This document shows positions 46,287-55,359 of a DNA stretch of 64,000 bases, piece after piece. The translations under genes and the position numbers were made by a program. The notes under the pieces were generated by a model. The model saw nothing but the letters and a program-made list of their open reading frames with translations. It was not told where the DNA came from and ran no database searches. This stretch comes from Litoreibacter albidus (GTDB lineage: Bacteria; Pseudomonadota; Alphaproteobacteria; Rhodobacterales; Rhodobacteraceae), in the NCBI RefSeq assembly GCF_900107015.1, contig NZ_FNOI01000009.1, forward strand, positions 91,744-155,743, in the 5' to 3' direction. Position 1 is the stretch's first letter. The number at the start of each line of letters is the position of its first letter.

Positions 46287-47303
46287 ATGATGAACACCAA
46301 CAGATTTGTCGATGTGATCTACACCCACACCGACGGCGAACCCACCTGCATCATTCACGGTGGCATTCCCTATCCGCACGGGCTGAGCATCACCGAGAAG
46401 CGCCAGTTTATCCGCGACAACTACGACTTCGTCCGCACCTCTTTGCTGCGCGAACCGCGCGGCCACCACGACATGGTTGGCGTCTTCGTGACCCCACCTT
46501 CCAGCCCTGACTATGACGCTGGCATGCTGTGGTGCGACGGCGACGACTTTATGGAAATGTGCGGCCACGGCACAATTGCGATGTCGATGGCGTTGGTCTC
46601 TCACGGGCTAGTCCACGACGCGGGCGGCGATGTAACGCGTATCCGGTTTGAGACCCCTGCGGGCGACGTTGTGTCCGAAGTCGGTCGCGAAAACGGCCAA
46701 GTGGCGTGGACCAAATTCCAAAACGTGCCTGCGTTCGTGCTGGAGCAAGACGTGCCAATCACCCTGCCCGGCTACGGTGATCTGACAGCGGACATCACAT
46801 TCGGCGGCAACTTCTTTGCAGTGGTCAAATGGCCCGATGGCGAGCGCCCGATCGGCCCACAAAACGGCAAGCTGCTGTCCGAAATGGGTGTGTTGGTCAA
46901 AGACCAGATCAACGCCAAAATGAAGATCCAGCACCCGACCGAAAAGCACATCCAAGGCCTGAACTTCACCACCTTCTGGCAAGAACCAGACCACGCCGAC
47001 AGCCTGTACCGCAACGTGCACGTATTCAGCGACGGCAAATTGGACCGCTCCCCCGGTGGGACTGGCACGTCGATGATGATGGCGATGTTCGAGGCCCGTG
47101 GCCTGCTGAAAATCGGCGAAGTCATCAAATCCGAAGGCCTTCTGGGCCATGGCCGTTTTGAAGGCCAGCTTTTGGGCGAAACCATGCTGGGCGACCAGCG
47201 CGCGGTAATCCCAACAGTTAAAGGTACGGCAAAAGTCGTCGGCTACGCCAAATGGCTGATCGACGAAACCGACCCTGTCGGGCGCGGCTTCACCATCACC
47301 TAA
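46287..47303 (+). CDS. Proline racemase/hydroxyproline epimerase family protein with Cys-to-Gly active-site change
   Basis: 338 residues, normal for the family. The first catalytic cysteine is present (Cys92 in MCGHGTI). The second, normally in SPCGTG, is replaced: the sequence is SPGGTGTS with Gly257. Known combinations are Cys/Cys or Ser/Cys (racemases, 4-hydroxyproline epimerases) and Cys/Thr (trans-3-hydroxyproline dehydratases). Two-base epimerisation is therefore unlikely, and a dehydratase-like or other one-base reaction is more plausible. Context (TRAP importer, GlxA regulator, M20 peptidase) suggests proline-derivative catabolism. Confidence 0.88.
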   Translation: MMNTNRFVDVIYTHTDGEPTCIIHGGIPYPHGLSITEKRQFIRDNYDFVRTSLLREPRGHHDMVGVFVTPPSSPDYDAGMLWCDGDDFMEMCGHGTIAMSMALVSHGLVHDAGGDVTRIRFETPAGDVVSEVGRENGQVAWTKFQNVPAFVLEQDVPITLPGYGDLTADITFGGNFFAVVKWPDGERPIGPQNGKLLSEMGVLVKDQINAKMKIQHPTEKHIQGLNFTTFWQEPDHADSLYRNVHVFSDGKLDRSPGGTGTSMMMAMFEARGLLKIGEVIKSEGLLGHGRFEGQLLGETMLGDQRAVIPTVKGTAKVVGYAKWLIDETDPVGRGFTIT

Positions 47304-47320
47304 AACACCAACCTCGCCTT

Positions 47321-47348
47321 ATCCACCGCAACATCTGTTGCGGTGGAT
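47321..47348. terminator. Bidirectional terminator hairpin between convergent genes
   Basis: A perfect 12-bp stem, ATCCACCGCAAC / GTTGCGGTGGAT, with a 4-base loop lies in the 52-base gap between the convergent epimerase-family and M20 peptidase genes. No long T-run is present. Confidence 0.75.
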
Positions 47349-47355
47349 ACCTCCT

Positions 47356-48567
47356 CTACACGTTCGCCGCACCAGCGGTGCCCAGCAATGTCGCCAAGCC
47401 AACGTAGAGCCCGCGCAAGGATTGCTCCGCCTCGACGTCGATCCATTCGTCCAAAGTATGCGCCCCACCACCGGTTCCACCGGACCCCAGACAAATCGCC
47501 GGAATACCAAGGCTCATCGGGATGTTCGCATCGGTGGAGCTGGCCCCAGTCGTCTGTGCAAATCCAAAATGCGCCAATGCAGCGAGGGACGCTTGAACGA
47601 TCTTGCTATCAGACGCAGTTGATCCGGCGGGGCGGTTGCCGATCTGGGTGATCTTCGCCGTGATGGCCCCATCCGATGTGTCCGCGCGGCCGTTTTCCCT
47701 AACCGTCGCTTGCTCGGCCAGCGCGTGCAGCGCTGCGTCAAGCTTCTCCAACTCGCCCTGATCTTCGGAGCGCAAGTCGATCTCGGCCCAAACCTGCTCT
47801 GGGATCGCATTCACCGAGGTGCCGCCACCAAAGGTGGACGCGCAGAACGCCGTGCGCGGAGTGTCTGGCACATCGAACGACGCCATTCCCGTCAGCAACG
47901 TCCCCAATGCGTAGGCCGGATTTACCCGCCCGAAATTGCTAAGCGAATGCCCACCCGGCCCCGTAAACGTGACGCGGTATCTGAGTGAGCCAATAGCAAC
48001 GGTCGTTACCTCCTGCGGCTCCAACCCGTCGATGGTAATGAAGCCCGCGATCTGGTCGCGGTATTTGCCTTCAGTAAACACATGTCGGATGCCGCGCAGA
48101 TCGCCCAGCCCCTCCTCGCCAACGTCACCGATGAACAGAAAATCCTGCTCCGTCTCGATACCCGCCGCGTCAAGCGCGCGGATGAAGGCAAGTACCGCTG
48201 CCAGCCCGCGCGTGTCATCACCAACGCCAGGGGCGAACAGCTTCGTCCCTTCCCTGCGCACGGTGCAATCTGTGCCCTCGGGAAAAACCGTGTCCAGATG
48301 CGCCGCGACAGCAATCATCTGGCCGTTGCCGCGGCCACGGCGCACGCCAAGAACATTGCCGATCTCATCCAGATGCAGATCTTCCAACCCAAGATCAGAG
48401 AACATCTGCGCATAGGCCTTGGCCTTCCGGTCTTCCTTGAATGGCGGGGCTGGGATTTCCGTCAGCTCGATAATCTGATCGACGAACAGATCGTGGGTGT
48501 CGCGCAGGGTATTTTGTGCTTTGTGGAAGGCGTCAGACGCGATGATCGCAGATACGTCATAAGTCAT
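47356..48567 (-). CDS. M20-family metallopeptidase (PepT-like)
   Basis: 403 residues from ATG 48567; a TTG 39 bases upstream is an alternative. Zinc ligand motifs: AAHLDTVFP (His, Asp), GVGDDTRG (bridging Asp), GDVGEEGLGD (catalytic and ligand Glu), and a late GGAHTLDEW histidine. A lid/dimerisation domain with GPGGHSLSNFGRVNP lies in the middle. It would cleave small peptides or N-acyl amino acids in the cytoplasm. Convergent with the proline racemase-family gene. Confidence 0.88.
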   Translation of the reverse strand: MTYDVSAIIASDAFHKAQNTLRDTHDLFVDQIIELTEIPAPPFKEDRKAKAYAQMFSDLGLEDLHLDEIGNVLGVRRGRGNGQMIAVAAHLDTVFPEGTDCTVRREGTKLFAPGVGDDTRGLAAVLAFIRALDAAGIETEQDFLFIGDVGEEGLGDLRGIRHVFTEGKYRDQIAGFITIDGLEPQEVTTVAIGSLRYRVTFTGPGGHSLSNFGRVNPAYALGTLLTGMASFDVPDTPRTAFCASTFGGGTSVNAIPEQVWAEIDLRSEDQGELEKLDAALHALAEQATVRENGRADTSDGAITAKITQIGNRPAGSTASDSKIVQASLAALAHFGFAQTTGASSTDANIPMSLGIPAICLGSGGTGGGAHTLDEWIDVEAEQSLRGLYVGLATLLGTAGAANV

Positions 48568-48620
48568 TTTGGGTCCAATCGGGGCATTTACGGGCGGGCC
48601 TTCCAAGGCAGCATAAACCG

Positions 48621-49526
48621 CTAACTGAGCACGTGATTTTTAGCCGTAAGGTTATCCGGCGCGGGGCGGTCCAGCGCTTCGGCCACCGATATCTCCATCG
48701 TGCGGCACATGGCATCCAGCGGCAGGCCGTTTTGTACGTTGTGGAACGGAAGCTCCATTTCATTGGTGACGGTTTGCAGGCCAAAGAACACATAGGCCAC
48801 GACCGCCGCAAAGACCGGCGCGAACCAGCCGGTAGACTCTATCAATGCAAAGGGCAGCAGCCAGCAATAAAGATACGTCGTGCGGCGCACCAACAATGAA
48901 TAGACGAACGGCAACGGCGTGGTCACGATGCGTTCGCACCCCGCCTGCGCCACCGCCAGGGAAGAGAGCGTTTGTGAGATAGTCATCTGCCCGAAACCGT
49001 TAATCGTGCCCGCATCCGCTAGCTGCCCCAGATGATCCGCCATAGAGCGCAAAGCGGCGTCGGCGGGGTTTTTGCGGGCGATCAAGGCGGTGGCCTCCTC
49101 TTCCCCGATCCAGCCGGAGATATCCGTGCGCACGTCAACGCCGCGCAAAAAGCCACGGTGCAAATGCGCGAAAGCGATAGCGTAAGACAGGATATGTTCG
49201 CGGTCGGAGCCTTTGCCCACAAACACGCACATGTGCCGCCCAAGATTGCGCACATCGGCGATCATTGCCCCCCAGAGTTTGCGCGCCTCCCACCAGCGGT
49301 CGTAGGCCGCGTTGTTCCGAAAGCCCAAGAACAGTGACAGCGCAACGCCAAATACGCCCATCGCGGTGATAGAGATATGTGGCAGCGTAAACAGGTATTG
49401 ATCGACCAGCAGCACAATCACGGCCAGCAACGCGATGCTGATAATCTTGCCGATGATCTTCGGCACGACTGACCCGCGCATCACGAAAAACAGATGCAGC
49501 GACGTTGGGTGCTCACGAACAATCAT
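48621..49526 (-). CDS. Bestrophin-family channel (YneE/UPF0187-like)
   Basis: 301 residues. Two N-terminal hydrophobic segments (about 22-70) and two near residues 215-255 match bacterial bestrophin homologues. LFLGFRNNAAYDRWWEARKLWG and the late NEMELPFHNVQNGLPLD segment are diagnostic. Such proteins form pentameric channels; bacterial members studied conduct cations, while animal ones conduct chloride. Upstream of the M20 gene by 53 bases on the same strand; no functional link is evident. Confidence 0.88.
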   Translation of the reverse strand: MIVREHPTSLHLFFVMRGSVVPKIIGKIISIALLAVIVLLVDQYLFTLPHISITAMGVFGVALSLFLGFRNNAAYDRWWEARKLWGAMIADVRNLGRHMCVFVGKGSDREHILSYAIAFAHLHRGFLRGVDVRTDISGWIGEEEATALIARKNPADAALRSMADHLGQLADAGTINGFGQMTISQTLSSLAVAQAGCERIVTTPLPFVYSLLVRRTTYLYCWLLPFALIESTGWFAPVFAAVVAYVFFGLQTVTNEMELPFHNVQNGLPLDAMCRTMEISVAEALDRPAPDNLTAKNHVLS

Positions 49527-49608
49527 TGGACTACCTGTATCTGGCCTCTACCCCAAGCATTACGCCTGCCGGTGGGGCCGATGCAAGAGCGCCCCTCGCA
49601 AACGAAAA

Positions 49609-49636
49609 GCGAAGGCCGCTGTCGCACGGCCTTCGC
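49609..49636 (-). terminator. Intrinsic terminator of the alpha-glucoside operon
   Basis: A perfect 10-bp stem, GCGAAGGCCG / CGGCCTTCGC, with an 8-base loop. On the minus strand it is followed by TTTTCGTTTG. It lies 31 bases downstream of the GH4 stop. Confidence 0.8.
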
Positions 49637-49667
49637 TACAGGTTTCACGCCTGACGGCAGAGCGCCC

Positions 49668-51023
49668 TTAGGTAAGATAGTCGAGCCACGGGCTCTGCTC
49701 TTCGATCATGTGGTCCACCAGTGCACTAACCCGCGTGGAGGTCGTGACCACCGGATCAACCAGCAAAGCCTGCACCACAAGGTCACGGCTCTTGGTCAAG
49801 ATGGCCTCCGATGTCAGGTCGTGCACGCCGATCTGGTTGCACAGCAAACCGTTGATCCCTGCGGGTACATCAACAGAGATCCCGTGAATGCCGTCCGCAT
49901 CAATGATGGCTGGCACTTCCACACACAGCCAGTCCGGCAGGTTCTTGATAAAGCCCGCATTCGGGATGTTCACCGCGGCTTCCTCATAGGCGCCTGCCCC
50001 CATCAACGCGTCCATGATCGGCACCACGCGTTCCTTTAGTGCAGTGTCGATTTTTGGCTCGGACTTGCCAAGGAAGTTGCGGTAGTAGGTGTAGAAATCC
50101 AAGATGCCTTGGTGGTCGGATTGATCATGCGCCCACTGGATGTATTCACCGAAGTGGCTGTCGTAGGTAATCGGCAACGCGCCAAACTTTTCCAGCACAA
50201 AGGCAAACAGCCAGCGGTCGGACCACGGGCGGATGGTTTTGATGTTGCTCAGGTCCACGTCCATCCAGCCCTCTGTCTCGATAGACGTGCCTGTGGCGCG
50301 GGACGCTTGCAAAATTTCGGAATACCCCGGCTTGCTACCGAAATAGGTCTCCGCTTTGGCGCGCACGTCGTCGTAGGCGCTGGAGCCGTCTTTCGTGTAA
50401 GTCACATCCGTCATGACGGAGAAGTGGTTCAGGCCACCCGCGCGGTAAGAAATCTCGGACCGCTCAACACCCAGCAATGGCGCCAAGTGGCGCTCCAGCG
50501 ATGCAACCTCGTGGCACATACCGATAAACTTCAGATCAGGGAACTTGCGGTTCACCGTCGTGCAAATCCGGCTCATCGGATTGGAGAAGTTGAACACAGT
50601 CGCGTCAGGTGCAACGTCCATAACTTGCTGGCAGATGTCCAAAATCGGCGGGATGATCCGCAAAGAGTGGAACAAGCCACCCGGTCCGCCGTTTTCGCCG
50701 TAGACCTGCGGGATGCCGTATTGCTGCGGCACTTTCCAGTCAAGATCCCACAGCGCGAAGCGGTCCCCGACCTCAATCGAGATGATCACAAACTTCGCGC
50801 CCGACAGCGCTGCTTTCAGGTCCGTTGTGGCCGACAAGGCGAACTGCAAGCCGTTCGTGTCCACGAAATCCTGTGCCACTTGCAGCGTTTTGTTAGCTGT
50901 CACTTCGTTGATGTCATGCAGCACGATGTCCGCGCCTTTAAGCGTGTCGCTTTGGAAAATGTCGCCCAGCATTCCGGTGCCAAATTGCAGGCTTCCTGCT
51001 CCGACAAGAACAATCTTTGTCAT
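49668..51023 (-). CDS. GH4 family alpha-glucosidase (NAD/Mn-dependent)
   Basis: 451 residues. The N-terminal NAD-binding motif is IVLVGAGSLQFG, followed by NFSNPMS and the signature CHEV at residues 170-173. In GH4 the CHEV signature is associated with AglA-type alpha-glucosidases; CHSV marks alpha-galactosidases, CHGx alpha-glucuronidases, and CDMP or CNVP the phospho-glycosidases. It acts in the cytoplasm through transient oxidation at C3 and needs Mn2+. It is the last gene of the alpha-glucoside ABC operon, consistent with hydrolysis of imported unphosphorylated disaccharides. Confidence 0.9.
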   Translation of the reverse strand: MTKIVLVGAGSLQFGTGMLGDIFQSDTLKGADIVLHDINEVTANKTLQVAQDFVDTNGLQFALSATTDLKAALSGAKFVIISIEVGDRFALWDLDWKVPQQYGIPQVYGENGGPGGLFHSLRIIPPILDICQQVMDVAPDATVFNFSNPMSRICTTVNRKFPDLKFIGMCHEVASLERHLAPLLGVERSEISYRAGGLNHFSVMTDVTYTKDGSSAYDDVRAKAETYFGSKPGYSEILQASRATGTSIETEGWMDVDLSNIKTIRPWSDRWLFAFVLEKFGALPITYDSHFGEYIQWAHDQSDHQGILDFYTYYRNFLGKSEPKIDTALKERVVPIMDALMGAGAYEEAAVNIPNAGFIKNLPDWLCVEVPAIIDADGIHGISVDVPAGINGLLCNQIGVHDLTSEAILTKSRDLVVQALLVDPVVTTSTRVSALVDHMIEEQSPWLDYLT

Positions 51024-51068
51024 CTCATGTATCCTATGTTGCGCGTCATGCGCTGGTGGTGGTTTGGG

Positions 51069-52073
51069 TTAAAGAATTGCGCGTCCGCCGGTGTCGAAAC
51101 GGTGAATCATCGCGGCTTGTGGTGTGAGGTTGATGGTCTGACCCAGTGCAATTTGCTGCTTTCCGGGTTGGCGCACGACCAATGGCTCGGCCGTTCCGAT
51201 CTCCACAAACAGGTAGTGATCGGAGCCTAGGTTTTCGGTGTGAATGACCTTGCCCGCCCAAAGGCCATCAGCCTTTGTGATGTCGATATGTTCCGCGCGG
51301 ATGCCTAGCGTGGCGCAGTCATGGGCCGCGGCGATGTCACCCGCCAAGAGGTTCATTTTTGGCGAGCCGATAAACCCCGCAACGAAGGTGGAATTGGGCG
51401 CATCGTATAGCTCCTCCGGCGTGCCCACTTGCTCCACCATGCCATCGCGCAGAACGCAAATCCGGTCCGCAAGGGTCATGGCCTCAACCTGATCGTGGGT
51501 GACGTAAACCATTGTCACGTCGGTCATCTCGTGATGCAGCTTGGCAATTTCCAGACGCGTCGCCACGCGCAACGCGGCGTCGAGGTTGGATAATGGCTCG
51601 TCGAACAAAAACACCTTGGGGTCGCGCACGATCGCACGGCCAATGGCCACGCGTTGACGCTGGCCCCCTGACAGTTGCTTGGGCTTTCGGTCGAGCAGGT
51701 GATCAATTTGCAGCATCTCTGCCGCTGCTCTGACGCGGGCGTGCATTTCGTCCTTCGACGACTTCGCCAGCTTCAACCCGAACGCCATATTGTCGAACAC
51801 TGACATATGCGGGTAGAGCGCGTAGGACTGGAACACCATCGCCACGCCGCGCTGCGAGGGGATCACCTCGTTCACCCGCGCGCCGTCGAACTCCAGCGTG
51901 CCGTCGGTTATTTCCTCAAGGCCGGAAATCAACCGCAGCAAAGTGGACTTTCCACAGCCTGATGGCCCGACAAAGACCATGAACTCGCCTGCGCGGATAT
52001 CCAGATCAACGCCTTTGATCACGTCATGCGCGCCGTATTTTTTGCGCACGTTCTTCAGTTGAATTTGTGTCAC
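51069..52073 (-). CDS. Sugar ABC transporter ATPase (UgpC/MalK-like)
   Basis: 334 residues with a GTG start at 52073, 8 bases after GGAG; the longer in-frame extension overlaps the permease gene. Walker [10 protein letters not shown], signature LSGGQRQR, Walker B FLFDEP, switch histidine in YVTHDQVEA, then a TOBE domain. All catalytic motifs are intact. It energises the two permeases encoded immediately upstream. Confidence 0.9.
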   Translation of the reverse strand: MTQIQLKNVRKKYGAHDVIKGVDLDIRAGEFMVFVGPSGCGKSTLLRLISGLEEITDGTLEFDGARVNEVIPSQRGVAMVFQSYALYPHMSVFDNMAFGLKLAKSSKDEMHARVRAAAEMLQIDHLLDRKPKQLSGGQRQRVAIGRAIVRDPKVFLFDEPLSNLDAALRVATRLEIAKLHHEMTDVTMVYVTHDQVEAMTLADRICVLRDGMVEQVGTPEELYDAPNSTFVAGFIGSPKMNLLAGDIAAAHDCATLGIRAEHIDITKADGLWAGKVIHTENLGSDHYLFVEIGTAEPLVVRQPGKQQIALGQTINLTPQAAMIHRFDTGGRAIL

Positions 52074-52090
52074 GTCTGTAACTCCGAAGT

Positions 52091-52918
52091 TTAGCCTTTG
52101 ACGCCGCCAGCGGTTAAGCCAGCCACGATTTTGCGTTGAAAGATCAGGACCAAGATAATCAGCGGGACGGTCACCAATACCGATGCCGCCATGAGTGTGC
52201 CCCACGGCATTTCAAACTCACTGCTGCCAGACAACATAGCGATCGCCACGGGCACGGTGCGCTGGCTCTCGGATGCGGTGAAGGTCAGGGCGAACAGGAA
52301 CTCGTTCCACGCACCAATGAAAGCCAGCAACCCTGTGGTGACCAATGCGGGCCACATCAGCGGCAAAAACACCTTGGACACGATGTCCCACGGGGTCGCG
52401 CCGTCTATGATTGCGGCCTCTTCAATCTCCAGCGGCAGGTCACGCATGAAGGTCGTCAGCACCCAAACTGTGAAAGGCAGCGTGAAAATGGTGTAGGACA
52501 TGATCATCGCCCAAGGGGTGTTGTAGATACCCAAGAAGCGGACCAACTCGAACAATCCCGCCAGCACGGCGATCTGCGGAAACATCGACACTGCAAGGAT
52601 CGACATCAACAACAGCGCCCTGCCGCGAAACCGCACCCGCGCCAGAGCGTAGGACGCGGTGACAGCAAGGAACATGGCAAAGCCGACCGTAGCACCCGCG
52701 ATCAGCACCGAATTCAGGACGCTCCGGATGAAGTTCGGGCTGTCCAGCACGCCGCGGTAGTTCGACAGATCAAACGACGTCGGCAGGTAATCAATGGAGA
52801 ACAGCGCCGTGCCAGTTTTGAAACTGGTGATAATCGCGTAGTAGAACGGGAAGACCGACACCACCACGATGACAACGACGACCGCATAGAACGCGACGGA
52901 TTTCAGATAGCGCATCAT
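52091..52918 (-). CDS. Sugar ABC transporter permease (MalG-like)
   Basis: 275 residues with six transmembrane segments. The EAA loop is [17 protein letters not shown], and the C-terminus ends [13 protein letters not shown] as in many MalG proteins. The start overlaps the stop of the other permease by four bases. It is part of the alpha-glucoside importer. Confidence 0.9.
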   Translation of the reverse strand: MMRYLKSVAFYAVVVVIVVVSVFPFYYAIITSFKTGTALFSIDYLPTSFDLSNYRGVLDSPNFIRSVLNSVLIAGATVGFAMFLAVTASYALARVRFRGRALLLMSILAVSMFPQIAVLAGLFELVRFLGIYNTPWAMIMSYTIFTLPFTVWVLTTFMRDLPLEIEEAAIIDGATPWDIVSKVFLPLMWPALVTTGLLAFIGAWNEFLFALTFTASESQRTVPVAIAMLSGSSEFEMPWGTLMAASVLVTVPLIILVLIFQRKIVAGLTAGGVKG

Positions 52919-53874
52919 TGGTCCGCCTTCCCGCCCAGATCCATTTTTCCGAGCCAGATATAGAGAGATACGAAAATGGCGATCAGCGCGAACAGCAAGG
53001 TGGACTGCGCGGAACCATAAGCGAAGCGGTCAAACTCAATCAGGTTTTCACGGGCGATCACCGACATGGTTTTGGTGGCCTTGGAATTCGGAGTCAGCAC
53101 ATAAACCAGATCAAACACCCGCAGCGCATCCAGCGACCGGAAGATCACCGCGACCATCAACGCAGGCTTCAAGAGCGGCAGCGTGACCCGCCAGAACACC
53201 CGCAACGCGGAGATGCCGTCGACCTTCGCGGCCTCATAGATATCCTTGGGGATCATCTGCAACCCCGCGAGGCACAGCAGCGCCATAAAGGGCGTGGTCT
53301 TCCAAACATCGACAATCAGCACCGCGATCATCGCGGTTTCAATATTGGCCGTCCACGCGATCTTCGCATCAATCAAGCCGACCCGAAGCAGCATATCATT
53401 GATGATGCCGAACTGGTCATTCAGCATCCAGGCCCACATCTTGGCGGACACAATCGTGGGGATCGCCCACGGGATCAAAATCGCCGCACGCACCCAGCCA
53501 CGGCCAACAAAGTTGCGGTGCAGAACCAACGCCACCATCAGCCCTAAAACCGTCTCTAGCGCCACGGACACGAACGCGAAGCGCACGGTGTTCCACACAG
53601 CATTCCACCACGCCGGATCAACCAAAGTCCCGCGCCAGATGACCTTGCCGGAAGATAGCTGGCGGTAGCTTAGATAGTTGTCGAACCCGATCCATTTGCC
53701 GTCGTAAAGGCTGGTGAGCGACGTATCGGTGAACGAGAAATAGATCGTCCTGAACAGCGGCCAAGCTGCGACAAACAACAGCGCGGCCAGCATCGGCACA
53801 AGGAACCAAAAGGCGGCGCGTTTGCGCTGCGCCGACAGGCTCCGCCCTTTCGGAACGGTGGGGGTAGCAGTCAT
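52915..53874 (-). CDS. Sugar ABC transporter permease (MalF-like)
   Basis: 319 residues from ATG 53874; a GTG 9 bases upstream is possible. About 35 cytoplasmic residues precede six transmembrane segments. The EAA loop is PKDIYEAAKVDGISALR. It pairs with the MalG-like protein. A stem-loop separates it from the upstream binding-protein gene. Confidence 0.9.
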   Translation of the reverse strand: MTATPTVPKGRSLSAQRKRAAFWFLVPMLAALLFVAAWPLFRTIYFSFTDTSLTSLYDGKWIGFDNYLSYRQLSSGKVIWRGTLVDPAWWNAVWNTVRFAFVSVALETVLGLMVALVLHRNFVGRGWVRAAILIPWAIPTIVSAKMWAWMLNDQFGIINDMLLRVGLIDAKIAWTANIETAMIAVLIVDVWKTTPFMALLCLAGLQMIPKDIYEAAKVDGISALRVFWRVTLPLLKPALMVAVIFRSLDALRVFDLVYVLTPNSKATKTMSVIARENLIEFDRFAYGSAQSTLLFALIAIFVSLYIWLGKMDLGGKADQ

Positions 53875-53913
53875 CGCGGACACTCGGTGTTTTGGGAAAA
53901 GTCATAGATGCCA

Positions 53914-53932
53914 GCCGGACCTGAGGCCCGGC
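53914..53932 (-). other. Intercistronic stem-loop after the alpha-glucoside-binding protein gene
   Basis: GCCGG-a-CC / GG-c-CCGGC forms a stem of 5 and 2 pairs around one mismatch with a 3-base loop, 19 bases past the binding-protein stop. On the minus strand TTTTCCC occurs about 15 bases later. It is weaker than the other hairpins in this position. Confidence 0.5.
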
Positions 53933-53950
53933 CAGCAGGGAGGTGTGGGG

Positions 53951-55225
53951 TTACCAGCCGTTGCCGCGCAAGTCGGTCAGGTCCAACTCCAGCAACTCAA
54001 GGTTGTCGGCGGCTGTGCCGTCACCCGACAAGGTGTTGTGAACGGCCGACCAGAACTTGGAAGACACTTCGTTGTAGGAGCTTTGCGTGGGTGCCGATGG
54101 ACGTGGCACGGCTTGCAAGAAAACCTCTTTCCACTGCGGTACAATGGGTGCGGCTTCCGCGATCTCTGGGTCGTCATAGAGTGAGACGATCGTTGGCAAT
54201 CTGCCGCCAACCAAAGCGCGGGTTTTCTGCCCTTCCGGTCCTGCCAGATACAGCGCCAGCGAAATCGCGGCGTCTTGACGTTCGGAGTATTTGGACACCG
54301 CGATGTTCCATCCGCCAAGCGTCGCAGCGCTTTCGTCATGGTCGCCGCCTGTCGGCAATGGCACCACATCGAACAAACCCTTCACAGGGCTATCGTCGCC
54401 GCTACCCAAGCGATGGGCGTAGGGCCAGTTGCGCATGAAGACAGCGTTGCCCGTCTGCCAAACGCCGCGCGCTTCTTCCTCTTTATAGGCCAGCACGCCT
54501 TCGGGAGAGATGTTGCCAGGCCAGGACGCCGCCAGTTCCAAAGCGGCGATAGCCGCGTCGTTATTGATGGAGATGCTGCCGTCAGGCTCCACGATCTGGC
54601 CACCGCCAAAGGATTTCACCCATTCCAGCGCGTTGCATGTCAGGCCCTCATACGCGTTGCCCTGCCACACAAAGCCCCACATGTCGGCATTGCCCTCAGC
54701 GCGCTCTGCGTCTTGAACCAACTTGGCCGTCGCGGTCAGCTCTTCCCAAGTGCTGGGCACTTCAGCGCCATGCTTTTCCAGCAGGTCGCGGCGGTAATAC
54801 AAGGCCGGCGCATCGGTGTAGAGCGGCAAAGCAACCAGCTTCCCCTCAACTGTTTGGCTTTCGACGATGGACGGGAAGTGGCTTTCCATCAGCTCCCCCG
54901 CGACGTCGGACAGGTCAACGAATTGGTCCGCCAGTTGTGGCGCCCAGATAACGTCTGTCTGGTAAAGGTCGATGTCGGCGTTACCCGCGGCCAACCACAG
55001 GCGGTACTGCCCGAACTGGTCGGTGGAGGACGACGGCATCGGCACGAGCGAGACCGTGTGACCCGTCGCTTCCTCCCAAGGGGCTACAATCTGTTTGAAG
55101 TTTTCAGCGGCATCGCCGGTGATGCCGGACGCAAGCGTGATATCATCCGCAGTCGCCATCGTGCCCGCAACCGTTGCAGCCGCAGCGCCCAACGAGCGTA
55201 GAAACGTCTTCGTTTTGGTGTTCAT
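53951..55225 (-). CDS. Alpha-glucoside ABC transporter substrate-binding protein (ThuE/MalE-like)
   Basis: 424 residues. Of two consecutive ATGs, 55225 was chosen because AGGAGG lies 5 bases upstream. A signal peptide of about 25 residues precedes the mature DDITLASG start. VPMPSSSTDQFGQYRLWLA and NADIDLYQTDVIWAPQLADQ are typical of trehalose/maltose-binding ThuE-like proteins. It captures a disaccharide in the periplasm. The two operators of the adjacent LacI regulator lie directly upstream. Confidence 0.9.
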   Translation of the reverse strand: MNTKTKTFLRSLGAAAATVAGTMATADDITLASGITGDAAENFKQIVAPWEEATGHTVSLVPMPSSSTDQFGQYRLWLAAGNADIDLYQTDVIWAPQLADQFVDLSDVAGELMESHFPSIVESQTVEGKLVALPLYTDAPALYYRRDLLEKHGAEVPSTWEELTATAKLVQDAERAEGNADMWGFVWQGNAYEGLTCNALEWVKSFGGGQIVEPDGSISINNDAAIAALELAASWPGNISPEGVLAYKEEEARGVWQTGNAVFMRNWPYAHRLGSGDDSPVKGLFDVVPLPTGGDHDESAATLGGWNIAVSKYSERQDAAISLALYLAGPEGQKTRALVGGRLPTIVSLYDDPEIAEAAPIVPQWKEVFLQAVPRPSAPTQSSYNEVSSKFWSAVHNTLSGDGTAADNLELLELDLTDLRGNGW

Positions 55226-55259
55226 CATTTCCTCCTTATGTGCGGCTATCCCGCACCTC

Positions 55260-55306
55260 CCTAAACGTTTCGGAACGTGGTCAAAGCATTTTCCGAAACG
55301 TTTCGG
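55260..55306 (-). promoter_or_regulatory. Twin LacI-family operators upstream of the alpha-glucoside operon
   Basis: CCGAAACGTTTCGG at 55293-55306 is a perfect 14-bp palindrome with the central CG typical of LacI-family sites. CCTAAACGTTTCGG at 55260-55273 differs at one base. The centres are 33 bp apart, about three helical turns. They lie between the regulator gene and the binding-protein gene it would repress. Confidence 0.85.
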
Positions 55307-55359
55307 ATTTATACGGCGAGAAGGCCCCACCCTGTCAAGAATAAACTTATTTTAAAGGG

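Noticed and set aside
52136..52963. 275-codon plus-strand frame opposite the sugar permease
   Set aside because: The product is extremely rich in Arg, Gln, His and Asp, as expected from the complement of a hydrophobic permease gene.
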